A stretch of 64,000 bases of DNA from Gillisia sp. UBA3175 (GCA_002364325.1 DEXV01000003.1:1135907-1199906); one strand, 5' to 3'; shown: positions 8,635 through 18,473, counted from the stretch's first letter. Numbers and translations are program-made. The notes: a model not told the origin generated them from the sequence alone.

Positions 8635-10071
8635 TTAGTTTTCAGTAAAAAATTCGTCTTTAAAACCTATCAGGTAGAGTTTATCGCTGGCTCTTGTTAC
8701 AGCGGTATATAACCATCTTAGGTAATCCTTATCTATCCCATTTGGTAAATAGGGTTGTTCTATAAATATTGTTTTCCATTGTCCTCCTTGTGATTTATGA
8801 CAAGTCATCGCATAAGAGAATTTTATTTGCAAGGCGTTGAAGAATTTGTTGTTCTTCACCTTTAAGAACTTCTTGTATTTAGAAGTCTCTTCCTCGTAAT
8901 CCTTCATTACTTCCTGATACAACCTATTGCTATCTTCATAAGTTAAAGAAGGCGTGTTGCTCTCTAAGGTATCTAGAATTACAACGGTATCAAAAGCTGG
9001 CATTTTAGGATAATCTACCATTTGTACTTTTACTTCGGCAAATCTAAAGCCATATAATTCTTTAATACCTAGTATTTCGAGAACTTTAACTATATCTCCA
9101 TTTGCTATAAAACCAGCTTCGGAAGTTGGTTTTACCCAAAAATAATTGTTCTTTACCACCATTAAATAATCACCAGACGAAATTTCTTCTTCTTGATATA
9201 AAATTCTGGAGCGTATTTGCTGATTATATTGATTGGCTCTTTTATTAGATCTAACAATTATGCTAGTCTCTTCATGACCCAAATTATCATAAGAATCTTG
9301 AATGGCATCCAAAATTTCATCACCATCCATCAATCGGATAAGATCTTTCTTTTCGGTGAGTTTAAATTTAAAGGATTCGTAAAATTCTTCAGCTAAGGCT
9401 TCTCTAATTCTGGTGGCATTAAGAAGAATATCGCTCTCCTCACTTTGCCTAACAACTTCATCCAATTCTATATGAGTCACAACTTTATCGTAATCTCTGC
9501 CTAAGGATTGCTCCATTAATGCAGGGCTAAGATCCAGTTTTACAGGTGGCAACTGTGCGGTATCTCCAATAAATATAAGATGGCAATTAACTCCTGAATC
9601 TACATATTGTATAAGATCTGAAAGCAAGCCTTTATTTTCAAAAAGCTTGGAATCCTGATCCTCGTCTGGGATCATAGAAGCCTCGTCTACAATAAAAACT
9701 GCATTTCTATGCTTATTTGGTTGTAACACAAATTGTACTCCTGCCCCACCGGTCTTTTTTGGAAAATAGATTTTTTTATGAATTGTTTGCGCTTCTTGAT
9801 TGGAATATAATGAAATTACCTTTGCAGCTCTTCCTGTGGGTGCTAATAAAATACCCGCTCTTTTTATCTTCCAAAGGTTTTTTACAAGCGAACTTATGAT
9901 GGTTGTTTTCCCCGTTCCGGCAAATCCTTTCAATAAAAACAGTGAATTTGCAGTTGGATTAACAACATATGCAGCTAATTGCTGTAAAGCTATATCTTGT
10001 TTAATTCTTGCCTCGAAGCCTAACTCATTGATTAACAGTTTATAAAATTTATTGGCAGTAATGGTTTCCAT
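8635..10071 (-). CDS. RecD-like superfamily 1 DNA helicase
   Basis: A 478-residue ATP-dependent helicase resembling the ATPase core of RecD/RecD2. Walker A is [13 protein letters not shown] near residue 50; the Walker B region is [12 protein letters not shown], motif III is [12 protein letters not shown], and the C-terminal UvrD_C_2-type segment has [12 protein letters not shown] and [16 protein letters not shown] (motifs V and VI). It lacks the long N-terminal region of RecD2. RecB- or RecC-like genes are not in the window, so it probably acts alone in replication or repair; the role is inference. A TAnnTTTG promoter box lies 18 bp upstream, and kdsB follows in the same transcript. Confidence 0.85.
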   Translation of the reverse strand: METITANKFYKLLINELGFEARIKQDIALQQLAAYVVNPTANSLFLLKGFAGTGKTTIISSLVKNLWKIKRAGILLAPTGRAAKVISLYSNQEAQTIHKKIYFPKKTGGAGVQFVLQPNKHRNAVFIVDEASMIPDEDQDSKLFENKGLLSDLIQYVDSGVNCHLIFIGDTAQLPPVKLDLSPALMEQSLGRDYDKVVTHIELDEVVRQSEESDILLNATRIREALAEEFYESFKFKLTEKKDLIRLMDGDEILDAIQDSYDNLGHEETSIIVRSNKRANQYNQQIRSRILYQEEEISSGDYLMVVKNNYFWVKPTSEAGFIANGDIVKVLEILGIKELYGFRFAEVKVQMVDYPKMPAFDTVVILDTLESNTPSLTYEDSNRLYQEVMKDYEEETSKYKKFLKVKNNKFFNALQIKFSYAMTCHKSQGGQWKTIFIEQPYLPNGIDKDYLRWLYTAVTRASDKLYLIGFKDEFFTEN

Positions 10072-10089
10072 AGGCTATCTTGCAAATCT

Positions 10090-10097
10090 CAAAGATA
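10090..10097 (-). promoter_or_regulatory. candidate -7 promoter box for the helicase-kdsB operon
   Basis: The minus strand reads TATCTTTG (TAnnTTTG), 18 bases before the helicase start. It is back to back with a plus-strand box at 10144, making this a short divergent promoter region. Confidence 0.45.
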
Positions 10098-10143
10098 ACA
10101 ATGGATTTTTAGGGCAGAAACTTTTACGAATAAAAAAAAATTG

Positions 10144-10151
10144 TAGATTTG
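10144..10151 (+). promoter_or_regulatory. candidate -7 promoter box for the 10186 operon
   Basis: TAGATTTG matches TAnnTTTG and lies 34 bases before the start codon. A weak T-rich -33 region (TTTT) lies about 18 bases upstream. Confidence 0.4.
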
Positions 10152-10185
10152 CGATGAACTCTTAATAATTAAAAAAGTCAAACGC

Positions 10186-10839
10186 ATGAAACTTGTCATT
10201 CAATTAGTCCTTTGGATTGTGATCATATTTTTGGGATACCTGGTGTTCAACGCAGTGTATGAGCCAATTCAATTTAATAAAGTTAAAGAGAAACGTTACT
10301 CCAAAGTAATTGATCGACTTAAAGATATTCGTGCCGCACAATTAGCGCATCAGGAAATCACCGGATCTTTTGAAAAAGATTTCGACAAACTGGTAAGGTT
10401 TATTGATACTGCTGAATTTACACTAACGCAAAGAAGAGACTCCACCGTTTTGGATGAAGAGTACAGAAAGGCATTTGGTGTAGATAAGTACAAAGATGTG
10501 GTGGTTATAGATACTTTAGGAACCGCATCAGTTAAAGATTCTTTATTTGGAAAAGATGATCGTTATAAGAAAATGATGTTTGTTCCCGTTGACGGAGTAG
10601 ACGCTAAGTTTACCATGGATGCTGGTACAATTGTAAAAAACGATACTAAAATTCCTGTATTCGAAGCTAAGGTTGCTAAAAAAGTGATTTTAAATGATCA
10701 GGACAAAGATCTTGTAATGACAGAGAATCAAGTAGTTTCTGTTGAAGGTGTAAATGGTGCTTTCATAACAGTTGGTTCAATGGAAGATATTAAGACCGAA
10801 GGAAACTGGCCTAGAGCTTATGATGACAAACAGCAGTAA
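10186..10839 (+). CDS. conserved membrane-anchored protein of unknown function
   Basis: A 217-residue protein with one N-terminal membrane helix (about residues 4-24, LVLWIVIIFLGYLVF) and a long soluble part. The segment VIDRLKDIRAAQLAHQEITG near residue 43 is helical and followed by acidic, beta-rich sequence ending NWPRAYDDKQQ. I do not recognise a named domain. The gene opens a likely operon with DUF3822 (17-bp overlap) and rsmD (10-bp overlap). The same order is familiar from other Bacteroidota genomes, from memory. Location is probably periplasmic with an inner-membrane anchor. Confidence 0.7.
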   Translation: MKLVIQLVLWIVIIFLGYLVFNAVYEPIQFNKVKEKRYSKVIDRLKDIRAAQLAHQEITGSFEKDFDKLVRFIDTAEFTLTQRRDSTVLDEEYRKAFGVDKYKDVVVIDTLGTASVKDSLFGKDDRYKKMMFVPVDGVDAKFTMDAGTIVKNDTKIPVFEAKVAKKVILNDQDKDLVMTENQVVSVEGVNGAFITVGSMEDIKTEGNWPRAYDDKQQ

Positions 10840-11653
10840 GCAAGAAAATCATACAATATTAAAGATGTCCATTCAGGTTCGCCTGAATGGATTTTCTTTT
10901 TGCATTATAGACTGCAACACGAATGATATCCTTTGGTTTAAAAAAAGGGATTTAGGAAAAGAAAACAGTCCTGTAAAGATCTTGGAAGAGATTGAAAGGT
11001 TATATGCAGAGGAAGAAATGCTGCAGCATGAATTTAATGAGGTAGGAATTCTTTTTTCTAATGATCTTTTTACTATTGTTCCTGCCGCTTATTTTATCGA
11101 AGAAGAAGCCTCTACTTATTTAAAATTCAACACCAAGATCCTTCAAACAGATGTGGTTGCTCATGATCTACTCTCTAATGATTTGGTGAATGTTTATATT
11201 CCATACACCAACATTAATAATTATTTTTTCGATAAGTATGGTGAATTTGAATATCAGCATAATATTTCGGTGCTTATTGACGCTATTTTAGCAAAAAAAC
11301 AAGATTCCAAAGAGGCACAGATCTACTTAAACGATTATAACAATTATTATGAATTAGTGATCGTTCAAAACAATAAATTAGTACTTGCAAATACGTTTCA
11401 TTATGAAACTAAAGAAGATTTTATTTACTATCTTTTGTTCACTTTGGAACAACTGGATTTAAATCCTACTGAAGTTTATTTGTGGTTAATGGGAACTATT
11501 GTAAAGCAATCTGATATTTACGATATTGCATATACCTATATCAGAAATATAGATTTTTTAATTCCGGCCTTCAGTTTTACGGCAGATATTGATAGATCTG
11601 AATCATTTCATAGAGAAGCTTTTTCTCTTTTAAAAACTATTAAATGCGAATAA
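10823..11653 (+). CDS. DUF3822 family protein
   Basis: A 276-residue soluble protein. Two adjacent ATG codons (10820, 10823) overlap the end of the preceding gene; the start at 10823 gives MTNSSKQENHTILKMSIQ, followed by QVRLNGFSFCIIDCNTNDIL, which opens the family domain. The rest is alpha/beta (for example LVIVQNNKLVLANTFHYETKEDFIYYLLFTLEQL), with a pattern loosely like actin/ribonuclease H-type ATPase folds. The family is known from Bacteroidota and has no assigned function. A coding link to rsmD (10-bp overlap) suggests co-expression with ribosomal RNA modification; that does not prove a shared role. Confidence 0.8.
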   Translation: MTNSSKQENHTILKMSIQVRLNGFSFCIIDCNTNDILWFKKRDLGKENSPVKILEEIERLYAEEEMLQHEFNEVGILFSNDLFTIVPAAYFIEEEASTYLKFNTKILQTDVVAHDLLSNDLVNVYIPYTNINNYFFDKYGEFEYQHNISVLIDAILAKKQDSKEAQIYLNDYNNYYELVIVQNNKLVLANTFHYETKEDFIYYLLFTLEQLDLNPTEVYLWLMGTIVKQSDIYDIAYTYIRNIDFLIPAFSFTADIDRSESFHREAFSLLKTIKCE

Positions 11654-12183
11654 TATCTGGTCAACATAAAGGTAGAAGAATTACAGCCCCAAAAAAATTA
11701 CCTGTAAGACCTACTACAGATATGGCTAAGGAAGGATTATTCAACATTTTAAATAATACCTACCATTTCAATAAATTGCAGGTTTTGGAATTATTTTCTG
11801 GCTCAGGAAATATTTCTTATGAATTCGCATCCCGAGGAGCAATTGCAGTTACAGCTGTAGATGAAAATGTAGATTGTATTAAATTTATTAAAAAGACCAG
11901 TGAAGAATTGGAATTAGACATAACCGCAATTAGAAGTGATGTTTTTAAATATTTAGAAAAAGCTCCAATAAAAGCAGATATTATTTTTGCGGATCCTCCC
12001 TATGATTTTGATGATTCGCAGTTTCAAAAAATTGCTGATCTTGTATTCCAGAATGATCTTTTAAATGAATATGGTGTATTAATCATAGAACATTCCAAGC
12101 ATACCAAAATGGATAATGTGGAGCACTTTAATGTAGGTAGAAGGTATGGCAATTCAATTTTTAGCTTTTTTAAAGTAAAATGA
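11644..12183 (+). CDS. rsmD: 16S rRNA (guanine(966)-N2)-methyltransferase RsmD
   Basis: A 179-residue S-adenosylmethionine-dependent methyltransferase. The start MRIISGQHKGRRI and the RPTTDMAKEGLFNIL segment are signatures of RsmD. The SAM site is VLELFSGSGNISYEFASRGA near residue 50, and the catalytic motif is IFADPPYDF near residue 115 (the DPPY of N-methyltransferases). It modifies G966 of 16S rRNA in the small ribosomal subunit. It starts inside the end of the DUF3822 gene, and a small STAS-like gene follows 6 bp later. Confidence 0.95.
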   Translation: MRIISGQHKGRRITAPKKLPVRPTTDMAKEGLFNILNNTYHFNKLQVLELFSGSGNISYEFASRGAIAVTAVDENVDCIKFIKKTSEELELDITAIRSDVFKYLEKAPIKADIIFADPPYDFDDSQFQKIADLVFQNDLLNEYGVLIIEHSKHTKMDNVEHFNVGRRYGNSIFSFFKVK

Positions 12184-12189
12184 TGGGGA

Positions 12190-12579
12190 ATGAGTGATTT
12201 AATAAAATCTATAAAATTAAATTTTACAACATTATATTTCCATGAGAATTTTGTGATTTCTGTAGTTAATGAAGAGGCTGTTTTTAGCCATTCCCAACTT
12301 ATGGAGGTAGTTAATAATTGCAAGGAGTTCTTTAACGAAAAAAGGTTTGTTTATATCTCAAAAAGAATAAATAATTATAATGTAGATCCAACAGTATATA
12401 TAAAACTTGAAGAGATAAGAAAAAATTTGATCGGTATTGCCATAGTAAGCAATAATGTTTCTTCCCTTAAAATGGCCGAGTTTGAAGAAACTTTCTCTAA
12501 AGTAAACTTCAAGATCTCTTTAGAGCTGGAAGAAGCGATAGAATGGGCAGAGGCTTTAATAAAAAAAGTAGGCCTGTAA
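12190..12579 (+). CDS. STAS/SpoIIAA-like small protein
   Basis: A 129-residue soluble protein with alternating strands and helices. The segment FVYISKRINNYNVDPTVYIKL, then IGIAIVSNNVSSLKMAEFEE and a final helix EEAIEWAEALIKK, is the pattern of SpoIIAA-like (STAS/SEC14-type) proteins of Flavobacteriaceae. The role is unknown. The last codons and stop lie inside the 3' end of the RNase P RNA gene on the opposite strand, so the end of the coding sequence is constrained by the RNA (GTAGGCCTGTAA encodes the C-terminus). Confidence 0.65.
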   Translation: MSDLIKSIKLNFTTLYFHENFVISVVNEEAVFSHSQLMEVVNNCKEFFNEKRFVYISKRINNYNVDPTVYIKLEEIRKNLIGIAIVSNNVSSLKMAEFEETFSKVNFKISLELEEAIEWAEALIKKVGL

Positions 12580-12877
12580 GCCGGATTCTGTTTCAAGATC
12601 TCCTACGAGAACAAGACCCTTATCATTTATCTCCTATTCTTGTTACCAAGAATATTTAGCTGCCTACCCTCCAACAACGGGCGAGCAACCCTTAAATGCT
12701 GGTATACATGGCATTGCACCGCATAGAGTTTACCTGGTTTCACTACAGCTTAACCTGTACATACTTTCTGTTGCACTTGTCCTGATCTCACGACCGGTGG
12801 GTGTTATCCACTATGCTGCTCTACGGTGTCCGGACTTTCCTCCACACCGGGGGTGTAGCGATAAGGCGACCTACTTT
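12563..12877 (-). ncRNA. rnpB: RNase P RNA (type A)
   Basis: The catalytic RNA of RNase P, which matures tRNA 5' ends. On the minus strand the conserved 5' core GGAGGAAAGTCCGGACACC, the GTGCAACAGAAAGTATGTA segment and the 3' core AGAATCCGGCTTACAGG are all present. The ends are set by a P1 helix, AAAGTAGG at the 5' end pairing with CCTACTTT at the 3' end. A run of T follows the 3' end. The length of about 315 nt is slightly short for type A. A TATCTTTG promoter box lies just upstream. Confidence 0.95.
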
Positions 12878-12881
12878 CCTA

Positions 12882-12889
12882 CAAAGATA
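12882..12889 (-). promoter_or_regulatory. -7 promoter box of rnpB
   Basis: The minus strand reads TATCTTTG, matching TAnnTTTG. It ends 5 bases before the predicted first base of the RNase P RNA, the expected distance for a -7 element. Confidence 0.6.
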
Positions 12890-13005
12890 CAGCAGCATTT
12901 TAAATCTAGCATTATCAAGCCCTAATAGAATTTTATTAAAAATTTAATCCATAATTATCTTAATAAAAAATAGAATTTAGGCTTACATCTTAGGGATGGT
13001 ATTTC

Positions 13006-13013
13006 TATATTTG
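13006..13013 (+). promoter_or_regulatory. candidate -7 promoter box for dnaX
   Basis: TATATTTG matches TAnnTTTG and lies 17 bases before the dnaX start codon, which would give a very short leader. Confidence 0.45.
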
Positions 13014-13030
13014 TTTTTCAAAATTTATCT

Positions 13031-14887
13031 ATGGAGCATTTTGTTGTATCGGCACGAAAATACCGCCCTCAAACATTTAAGGATGTAGTGGGACAACAGG
13101 CTATTACCAATACACTTTTAAATGCCATAGAACATAATCATTTAGCGCAGGCTTTGCTCTTTACTGGTCCTCGTGGTGTAGGTAAAACAACTTGTGCACG
13201 CATCTTGGCTAAGATGATCAATCATGATGGCACTCAAAAACCAGATGAAGATTTTGCTTTCAATATTTTTGAACTTGATGCCGCATCCAACAACTCGGTA
13301 GATGATATTCGAAATTTGATAGACCAGGTAAGGATCCCGCCACAAGTTGGAAAATATAAAGTGTATATTATAGATGAGGTACATATGTTATCTACCTCTG
13401 CCTTTAACGCTTTCCTTAAAACTTTGGAGGAACCACCAAAGCATGCTATTTTTATTTTAGCTACCACAGAAAAGCATAAAATAATCCCTACCATCCTTTC
13501 TCGTTGCCAGATCTTCGATTTTAAAAGGATCACAGTTACCGATGCGCGGAAGTATTTGGGATACATCGCAGAGCAGGAAGGAATAGAAGCTGAGGAGGAA
13601 GCACTACATATAATTGCTCAAAAAGCAGATGGAGCAATGCGGGATGCACTTTCTATTTATGATAGAGTTGTTAGCTTTAGTGGCGCAAAACTTACCAGAC
13701 AAGCAGTTACAGAGAATTTAAATGTACTGGATTATGAAACTTATCTAAATATTACTCAGCTAATTTTAGATAATAATATTCCTCAACTTCTCGTAGATTT
13801 TAATACCATCCTATCTCAAGGTTTCGATGGGCATCACTTTATTTCCGGGATTGCCTCTCATTTTAGAGATCTTTTAGTCTGTAAAGATCAAAGAACTATA
13901 GAACTTCTGGAAGTAGGAGAAACGGCTAAAGCTAATTATTTTAAACAATCTCAGCAAACCTCTCATTCATTTTTACTAAAGGGAATTGAAATGGCGAATG
14001 ATTGTGATCTTAAATATAAAGCCAGTCGTAATCAGCGATTATTAGTTGAATTATGCCTGATGCAACTTGCCTCTATCAATTTTGATGGAGAAAAAAAAAA
14101 GCCTGAACCTTTCATAATTTCTCCAAAGCATTTTGAGAATAGTTTAAAAGTTTCAGTTCCGGTTTCTGCGGAAGAAAAAAAGGTGATCACTGATGAAGAA
14201 TTCTCCACGAAATTTGGACAAACTGAAGCTTCAGCATTAATTCCTGATAAGGCTTCAGAAGAAAAGGAGATTTTGCCTACCGAAATTAAATCAGATTCGA
14301 CTTCCGAAGAAATTCCAATACAAATACCTTCAAGAGAACTAGTTTCTATTTCAGAAAATAAAGAAACTGAAAATACTGAAACTCCCAAACAACCTGAAGT
14401 TTTATCAACAGAAAACTCTAGTTTCCAAAAAAAGGTTTCTGGACTTTCTATTAAGAGTATTCAGCAGAAAAAGGAGATCCTGGCAAAAAAGCAAGGTGAG
14501 AAAGCAGCTCAAAATGAGGAGATGGATGAGCCCATTAATGAAACTCAATTACATGCCGCCTGGGACGAATATATTCATCGACTTAAGAATAAGGGATCTA
14601 AAATATTGGCATCCATCTTGGAAACTGATATGCCAAAACTTAATGGTAAGGTTATAAGCATTCAATTACCTGCAGAGACCATGAAAAAGGAGTTGGAACG
14701 AAGTACCAATCCGTTAATGCTATTCTTAAAAAAGAAGCTTCAAAATACCCTTATAACACTGGAGATAGAAGTGAATGAACAAGTGGCTAAGAAATATGCC
14801 TTTACAGATATGGAAAAGTTTAATAAACTGAAAGAACAAAATCCATTATTAGAAAAATTACGAACCACTTTTGATCTAGATATATAA
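13031..14887 (+). CDS. dnaX: DNA polymerase III subunit gamma/tau
   Basis: A 618-residue clamp-loader ATPase. It opens with FVVSARKYRPQTFKDVVGQ; Walker A is GPRGVGKTTCARILAK near residue 46, Walker B region VYIIDEVHMLS near 118, and the sensor-1/SRC region ILSRCQIFDF near 155. Residues 1-360 form the AAA+ and collar domains. The middle (about 370-500) is low-complexity, rich in Glu, Ser and Lys, and poorly structured; the C-terminal 120 residues are the tau-like part that binds the polymerase. The four-cysteine zinc module of many DnaX proteins is not visible between Walker A and B; the region reads INHDGTQKPDEDF instead. miaE follows after 2 bp. Confidence 0.95.
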   Translation: MEHFVVSARKYRPQTFKDVVGQQAITNTLLNAIEHNHLAQALLFTGPRGVGKTTCARILAKMINHDGTQKPDEDFAFNIFELDAASNNSVDDIRNLIDQVRIPPQVGKYKVYIIDEVHMLSTSAFNAFLKTLEEPPKHAIFILATTEKHKIIPTILSRCQIFDFKRITVTDARKYLGYIAEQEGIEAEEEALHIIAQKADGAMRDALSIYDRVVSFSGAKLTRQAVTENLNVLDYETYLNITQLILDNNIPQLLVDFNTILSQGFDGHHFISGIASHFRDLLVCKDQRTIELLEVGETAKANYFKQSQQTSHSFLLKGIEMANDCDLKYKASRNQRLLVELCLMQLASINFDGEKKKPEPFIISPKHFENSLKVSVPVSAEEKKVITDEEFSTKFGQTEASALIPDKASEEKEILPTEIKSDSTSEEIPIQIPSRELVSISENKETENTETPKQPEVLSTENSSFQKKVSGLSIKSIQQKKEILAKKQGEKAAQNEEMDEPINETQLHAAWDEYIHRLKNKGSKILASILETDMPKLNGKVISIQLPAETMKKELERSTNPLMLFLKKKLQNTLITLEIEVNEQVAKKYAFTDMEKFNKLKEQNPLLEKLRTTFDLDI

Positions 14888-14889
14888 GT

Positions 14890-15471
14890 ATGCTTGGTTT
14901 AAAACTTCCTACAGATCCTCGCTGGGTTTCTATCGCCGAGAAAAATATTGAAGAGATCCTTATAGATCACGCCTATTGTGAACAAAAAGCAGCATCTACG
15001 GCTATCTCTCTAATTGTTTCTTTTCCAGAATATTCAGATCTGGTAAAAGAAATGACAGTTTTGGCAAGAGAGGAAATGGCTCATTTTAAAATGGTACATG
15101 ATAAAATTCTAGATCGTGGCTATGTAATGGGCAGAGATAGAAAGGATGAATATGTATTAGAGTTGCTCAAATTCTTTCCAAAAGGTGGCTCTAGAGTTAA
15201 CCAATTAGTTCACAGACTTCTAATTGCCGCACTAATAGAAGCTAGAAGTTGCGAACGTTTTAGATTGCTTTCAGAAAAATTACAAGAAGAGGAACTGAGG
15301 GATTTCTATAGAAATCTAATGGTTAGTGAAGCTGGGCATTATACGCTTTTCCTGAATTTTGCCAGACAATATGGCGACCGTCAAGAAGTAGATACCAAAT
15401 GGCAGGAACTACTGGAATTTGAAGCTAAGGTGATGAAAAACCTAAGTAAGACCCAAAGTATACACGGATAA
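14890..15471 (+). CDS. miaE: tRNA-(ms2io6A)-hydroxylase MiaE
   Basis: A 193-residue ferritin-like diiron protein of the MiaE family, which hydroxylates the isopentenyl group of modified A37 in tRNA. Iron ligands are expected from the helices DHAYCEQKAAS, AREEMAHFKMVH, IEARSCERFRLL and SEAGHYTLFL (the EExxH and ExxH pairs). The whole length matches the family. It begins 2 bp after dnaX and is probably co-transcribed with it. The stop is 7 bp from the convergent ppx stop, with no terminator visible between. Confidence 0.9.
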   Translation: MLGLKLPTDPRWVSIAEKNIEEILIDHAYCEQKAASTAISLIVSFPEYSDLVKEMTVLAREEMAHFKMVHDKILDRGYVMGRDRKDEYVLELLKFFPKGGSRVNQLVHRLLIAALIEARSCERFRLLSEKLQEEELRDFYRNLMVSEAGHYTLFLNFARQYGDRQEVDTKWQELLEFEAKVMKNLSKTQSIHG

Positions 15472-15478
15472 ACTTTCT

Positions 15479-16369
15479 CTACATTTTTTCCTGATATAGG
15501 GACTTGATAATTCCATCTGCCAACCCGATCTTAGGCACATAGATCCTTCTGGCTTTTGTCCATTTCATCGCAGATAAGTATATTCTTGTTGCTGGAATAA
15601 TTACATCGGCACGGTCATCGTTTAAATTAAGCTCTGTAATCCTTTCTTCATAAGTAAAGGAATTAAGGAGTTGATAATAAGAACTTAAATAGAGGAAACT
15701 AAGCGGTTTCCCGATAGCTTTCCCACTGCTTTTAAAAATATTATTAATGTTACCTCCAGAACCAATGAGATCTATTTTATTATAGTTCTTGGTTACTTCT
15801 CGCACCCAAGTCTCTACTTCTTCCCAGATTTCTGGTTCTGCAATATTTTTAAGCAATCGTACCGTTCCTAATTTAAAAGATCTTGAAGTAATGGTTTCCC
15901 CATTAGAAAATAAGGTAAATTCGGTGCTACCCCCACCCACATCTACATAAAGATAGGTCTTATCACTTTGGATCAGCAAATTAAGGTCGGTAGTTGCGAT
16001 TATAGCGGCTTCGTGGCTTCCATTTATAATTTCGATCTCTACCCCTGTTTTCTCAGCTATTTCATTAACTATACTTACCCCATTTTGAGCTTCTCTCATT
16101 GCAGAAGTTGCACAGGCTTTATACTTTTCGATCTTATGAGATTTCATTAGCAACTTAAAAGCTTGCATAGTATCTATCATTCTCAGCTTATTTTCTTCTG
16201 AAATTAATTGAGACATGAACACATCTGCTCCTAACCTAATTGGAACACGCACCAAAGATGTTTTCTTAAAAATAGGCTCTCTTCCCTCCTGCTCTGTGAT
16301 TGTAGATATTAACAATCTCACAGCATTGGATCCTATATCTATAGCTGCATATTTATGTTGTTTTATCAA
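15479..16369 (-). CDS. ppx: Ppx/GppA family exopolyphosphatase
   Basis: A 296-residue actin-fold phosphatase. Phosphate-1 motif AAIDIGSNAVRLLIS is at residue 8 and phosphate-2 motif YVDVGGGSTEFTLF near residue 138, with DLIGSGGNINNIF near 195. It lacks the C-terminal HD domain of the long Ppx type, which is usual in Bacteroidota. It hydrolyses polyphosphate end groups or pppGpp. The start overlaps the ppk1 stop by 4 bp, so synthesis and breakdown of polyphosphate are encoded in one transcript. Confidence 0.9.
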   Translation of the reverse strand: MIKQHKYAAIDIGSNAVRLLISTITEQEGREPIFKKTSLVRVPIRLGADVFMSQLISEENKLRMIDTMQAFKLLMKSHKIEKYKACATSAMREAQNGVSIVNEIAEKTGVEIEIINGSHEAAIIATTDLNLLIQSDKTYLYVDVGGGSTEFTLFSNGETITSRSFKLGTVRLLKNIAEPEIWEEVETWVREVTKNYNKIDLIGSGGNINNIFKSSGKAIGKPLSFLYLSSYYQLLNSFTYEERITELNLNDDRADVIIPATRIYLSAMKWTKARRIYVPKIGLADGIIKSLYQEKM

Positions 16370-18468
16370 ACTTCTATGGCTTCTAATTTTTGTTGATAAT
16401 AATCGTACAGTGCATATTGAGACCTAATGGCAGGAACTGCTTTTTTTCTGTACGCATTGTCCTGATTTGCACTTAAAACACGTGCTTTTACATTGTCCTT
16501 CCAACTTATCATAAAGGTTTCTAGAATCTCCTTTTTGATTTCTTCATCGTAGATTGGACAGGAAACTTCCACTCGAAAATCCATATTTCTGGACATCCAG
16601 TCGGCAGAAGAAATATAGATCTTGGGTTTTCCTGCATTTTCAAAAATAAAAACCCTTGGATGTTCTAAAAATTTATCTATAATACTAATAGCTTCAATAT
16701 TGTCACTCATTCCAGGAACTCCTGGGATTAAAGAACATATACCTCTAACAATTAGCTTGATCTTTACACCTGCCCTACTAGCTTCATATAACTTATCTAT
16801 TAAAGTATAGTCTGATAGGCTATTTAATTTCAATTTTATACCACTAGCCTTGCCATCTTGAGCATTCTCAATTTCCGTAGTGATCAATTTTACTAACGCC
16901 ATTTTAGTATAATGTGGAGAAACCAGTAAATGCTTGTAGCGGCTTACTTTATAATTGATCTCGAAGAAATCGAATACCTTATTTAATTCTTTTAAAATAT
17001 TTTGATCACCGGTGAACAAGGTATAATCTGTATAAATCCTTGAAGTAGATTCGTTGAAATTTCCAGTACTTACAAATCCGTATTTATGAAGTTTTCCATC
17101 TTCTTCACGTTCGATAACACAGGTCTTACAGTGAACTTTTAATCCGGTAACACCAAAGATAAGGTTTACCCCTTCTTGTTGCATTTGTTCTGCATACTTA
17201 ATGTTTGCAACTTCATCGAATCGCGCTCTAAGTTCAATTTGAACGGTTACTTTTTTACCATTTTTAACAGCATTAATTAGGGAGCTGGCAATGTGAGAAA
17301 TTTTTGCTAGTCTATAAATGGTGATCTTTATAGTGCGCACTTTTGGATCCAAAGCTGCTTCCCTTAAAAACTTCACAACATAAGCAAAGGTTTGATAAGG
17401 AGCGTATAGCAAATAATCCTTTTTAGCGATCATCCCCAGTAAACTTCCTTGTAATACCAATCCTTTTATTGGTAAAGGTTCTATAGCCGGATATAACAAT
17501 TTGTCATTTCCGAGATTTGGGAAATTCATATAATCCCTTCTGTTGTGATATCTTCCTCCTGGAATAATACTATCTGTAGAATCTATTCCCATTTTACCCA
17601 TTAAGTACCCTAAGGTATCTTCAGCAATATTCATATCATAAACAAAGCGAACGGGGTCTCCTTTAATTCTATCCTTTACACTTAAGGAGATCTTTTCAAT
17701 AAAACTCTTACTAAGATCACTATCTATATCTAACTCTGCATCTCTAGTTATTTTAATCATATGTGCAGTCACACTTTCATATTCAAAAATATTGAAGATG
17801 GTTTTTAAGTTGAATCTTATAAGATCATCTAATAAAATTATATATGTTTTTCCATCCTCATCTGGTAATACCACAAACCGGTCTATGCTTCTAGGGATTT
17901 CTATAAGCACATACTTTTTATCTCTTACATGTCGATTAAGTAATTTTGAAATACCTTGTTGGGGGATCTCTTCTTTCATTACCATTTTTACTGCCAAATA
18001 AGCCGCACTATCCTTTAAACTTGGGATTTCTACCAGATCATTTAGAATAATAGTTACTAAAGCCGGACTAACCTTAGATAAAAAATAGTTCTTTATATAT
18101 GCCTCCTGAGATTCGGATACCTGTTTTTCATTAATGATATAAATATCATGTTCTTTAAGTTGTTCCTGAATACTGTGCAGTACTTGTAAACTTTCAGATT
18201 GCTGTTCTATCACGATTTGTGTGATCTCTTCTAAAAGTTTACTCGCCTTAATTCCCCCTAAAATGCTCTTGGCGCTTTTTCCAGCCAGGTCTATACGTTT
18301 AATTGTGGCGTAACGTACTTTAAAGAATTCATCTAAATTATTAGAAAAGATCCCTAAGAAACGCAGTCTTTCTATAAGTGGAACAGATTCATCTTCTGCT
18401 TCCTGTAGGACACGAGCGTTAAACTGAAGCCAACTAAGTTCCCTGTTAATGTATTGGTTATTACCCAT
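16366..18468 (-). CDS. ppk1: polyphosphate kinase 1
   Basis: A 700-residue enzyme that polymerises the ATP gamma-phosphate into polyphosphate. The N-terminal domain opens NRELSWLQFNARVLQEAEDE, as in all PPK1 proteins. The phospholipase D-like half contains the autophosphorylated His in LKVHCKTCVIERE near residue 443, STGNFNESTSRIYTDYTLFT near 475 and the second His in FLEHPRVFIFEN near 610. Length is as expected. It is 5 bp downstream of the sixA-like gene and overlaps ppx by 4 bp. Confidence 0.97.
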   Translation of the reverse strand: MGNNQYINRELSWLQFNARVLQEAEDESVPLIERLRFLGIFSNNLDEFFKVRYATIKRIDLAGKSAKSILGGIKASKLLEEITQIVIEQQSESLQVLHSIQEQLKEHDIYIINEKQVSESQEAYIKNYFLSKVSPALVTIILNDLVEIPSLKDSAAYLAVKMVMKEEIPQQGISKLLNRHVRDKKYVLIEIPRSIDRFVVLPDEDGKTYIILLDDLIRFNLKTIFNIFEYESVTAHMIKITRDAELDIDSDLSKSFIEKISLSVKDRIKGDPVRFVYDMNIAEDTLGYLMGKMGIDSTDSIIPGGRYHNRRDYMNFPNLGNDKLLYPAIEPLPIKGLVLQGSLLGMIAKKDYLLYAPYQTFAYVVKFLREAALDPKVRTIKITIYRLAKISHIASSLINAVKNGKKVTVQIELRARFDEVANIKYAEQMQQEGVNLIFGVTGLKVHCKTCVIEREEDGKLHKYGFVSTGNFNESTSRIYTDYTLFTGDQNILKELNKVFDFFEINYKVSRYKHLLVSPHYTKMALVKLITTEIENAQDGKASGIKLKLNSLSDYTLIDKLYEASRAGVKIKLIVRGICSLIPGVPGMSDNIEAISIIDKFLEHPRVFIFENAGKPKIYISSADWMSRNMDFRVEVSCPIYDEEIKKEILETFMISWKDNVKARVLSANQDNAYRKKAVPAIRSQYALYDYYQQKLEAIEV

Positions 18469-18473
18469 TAATA

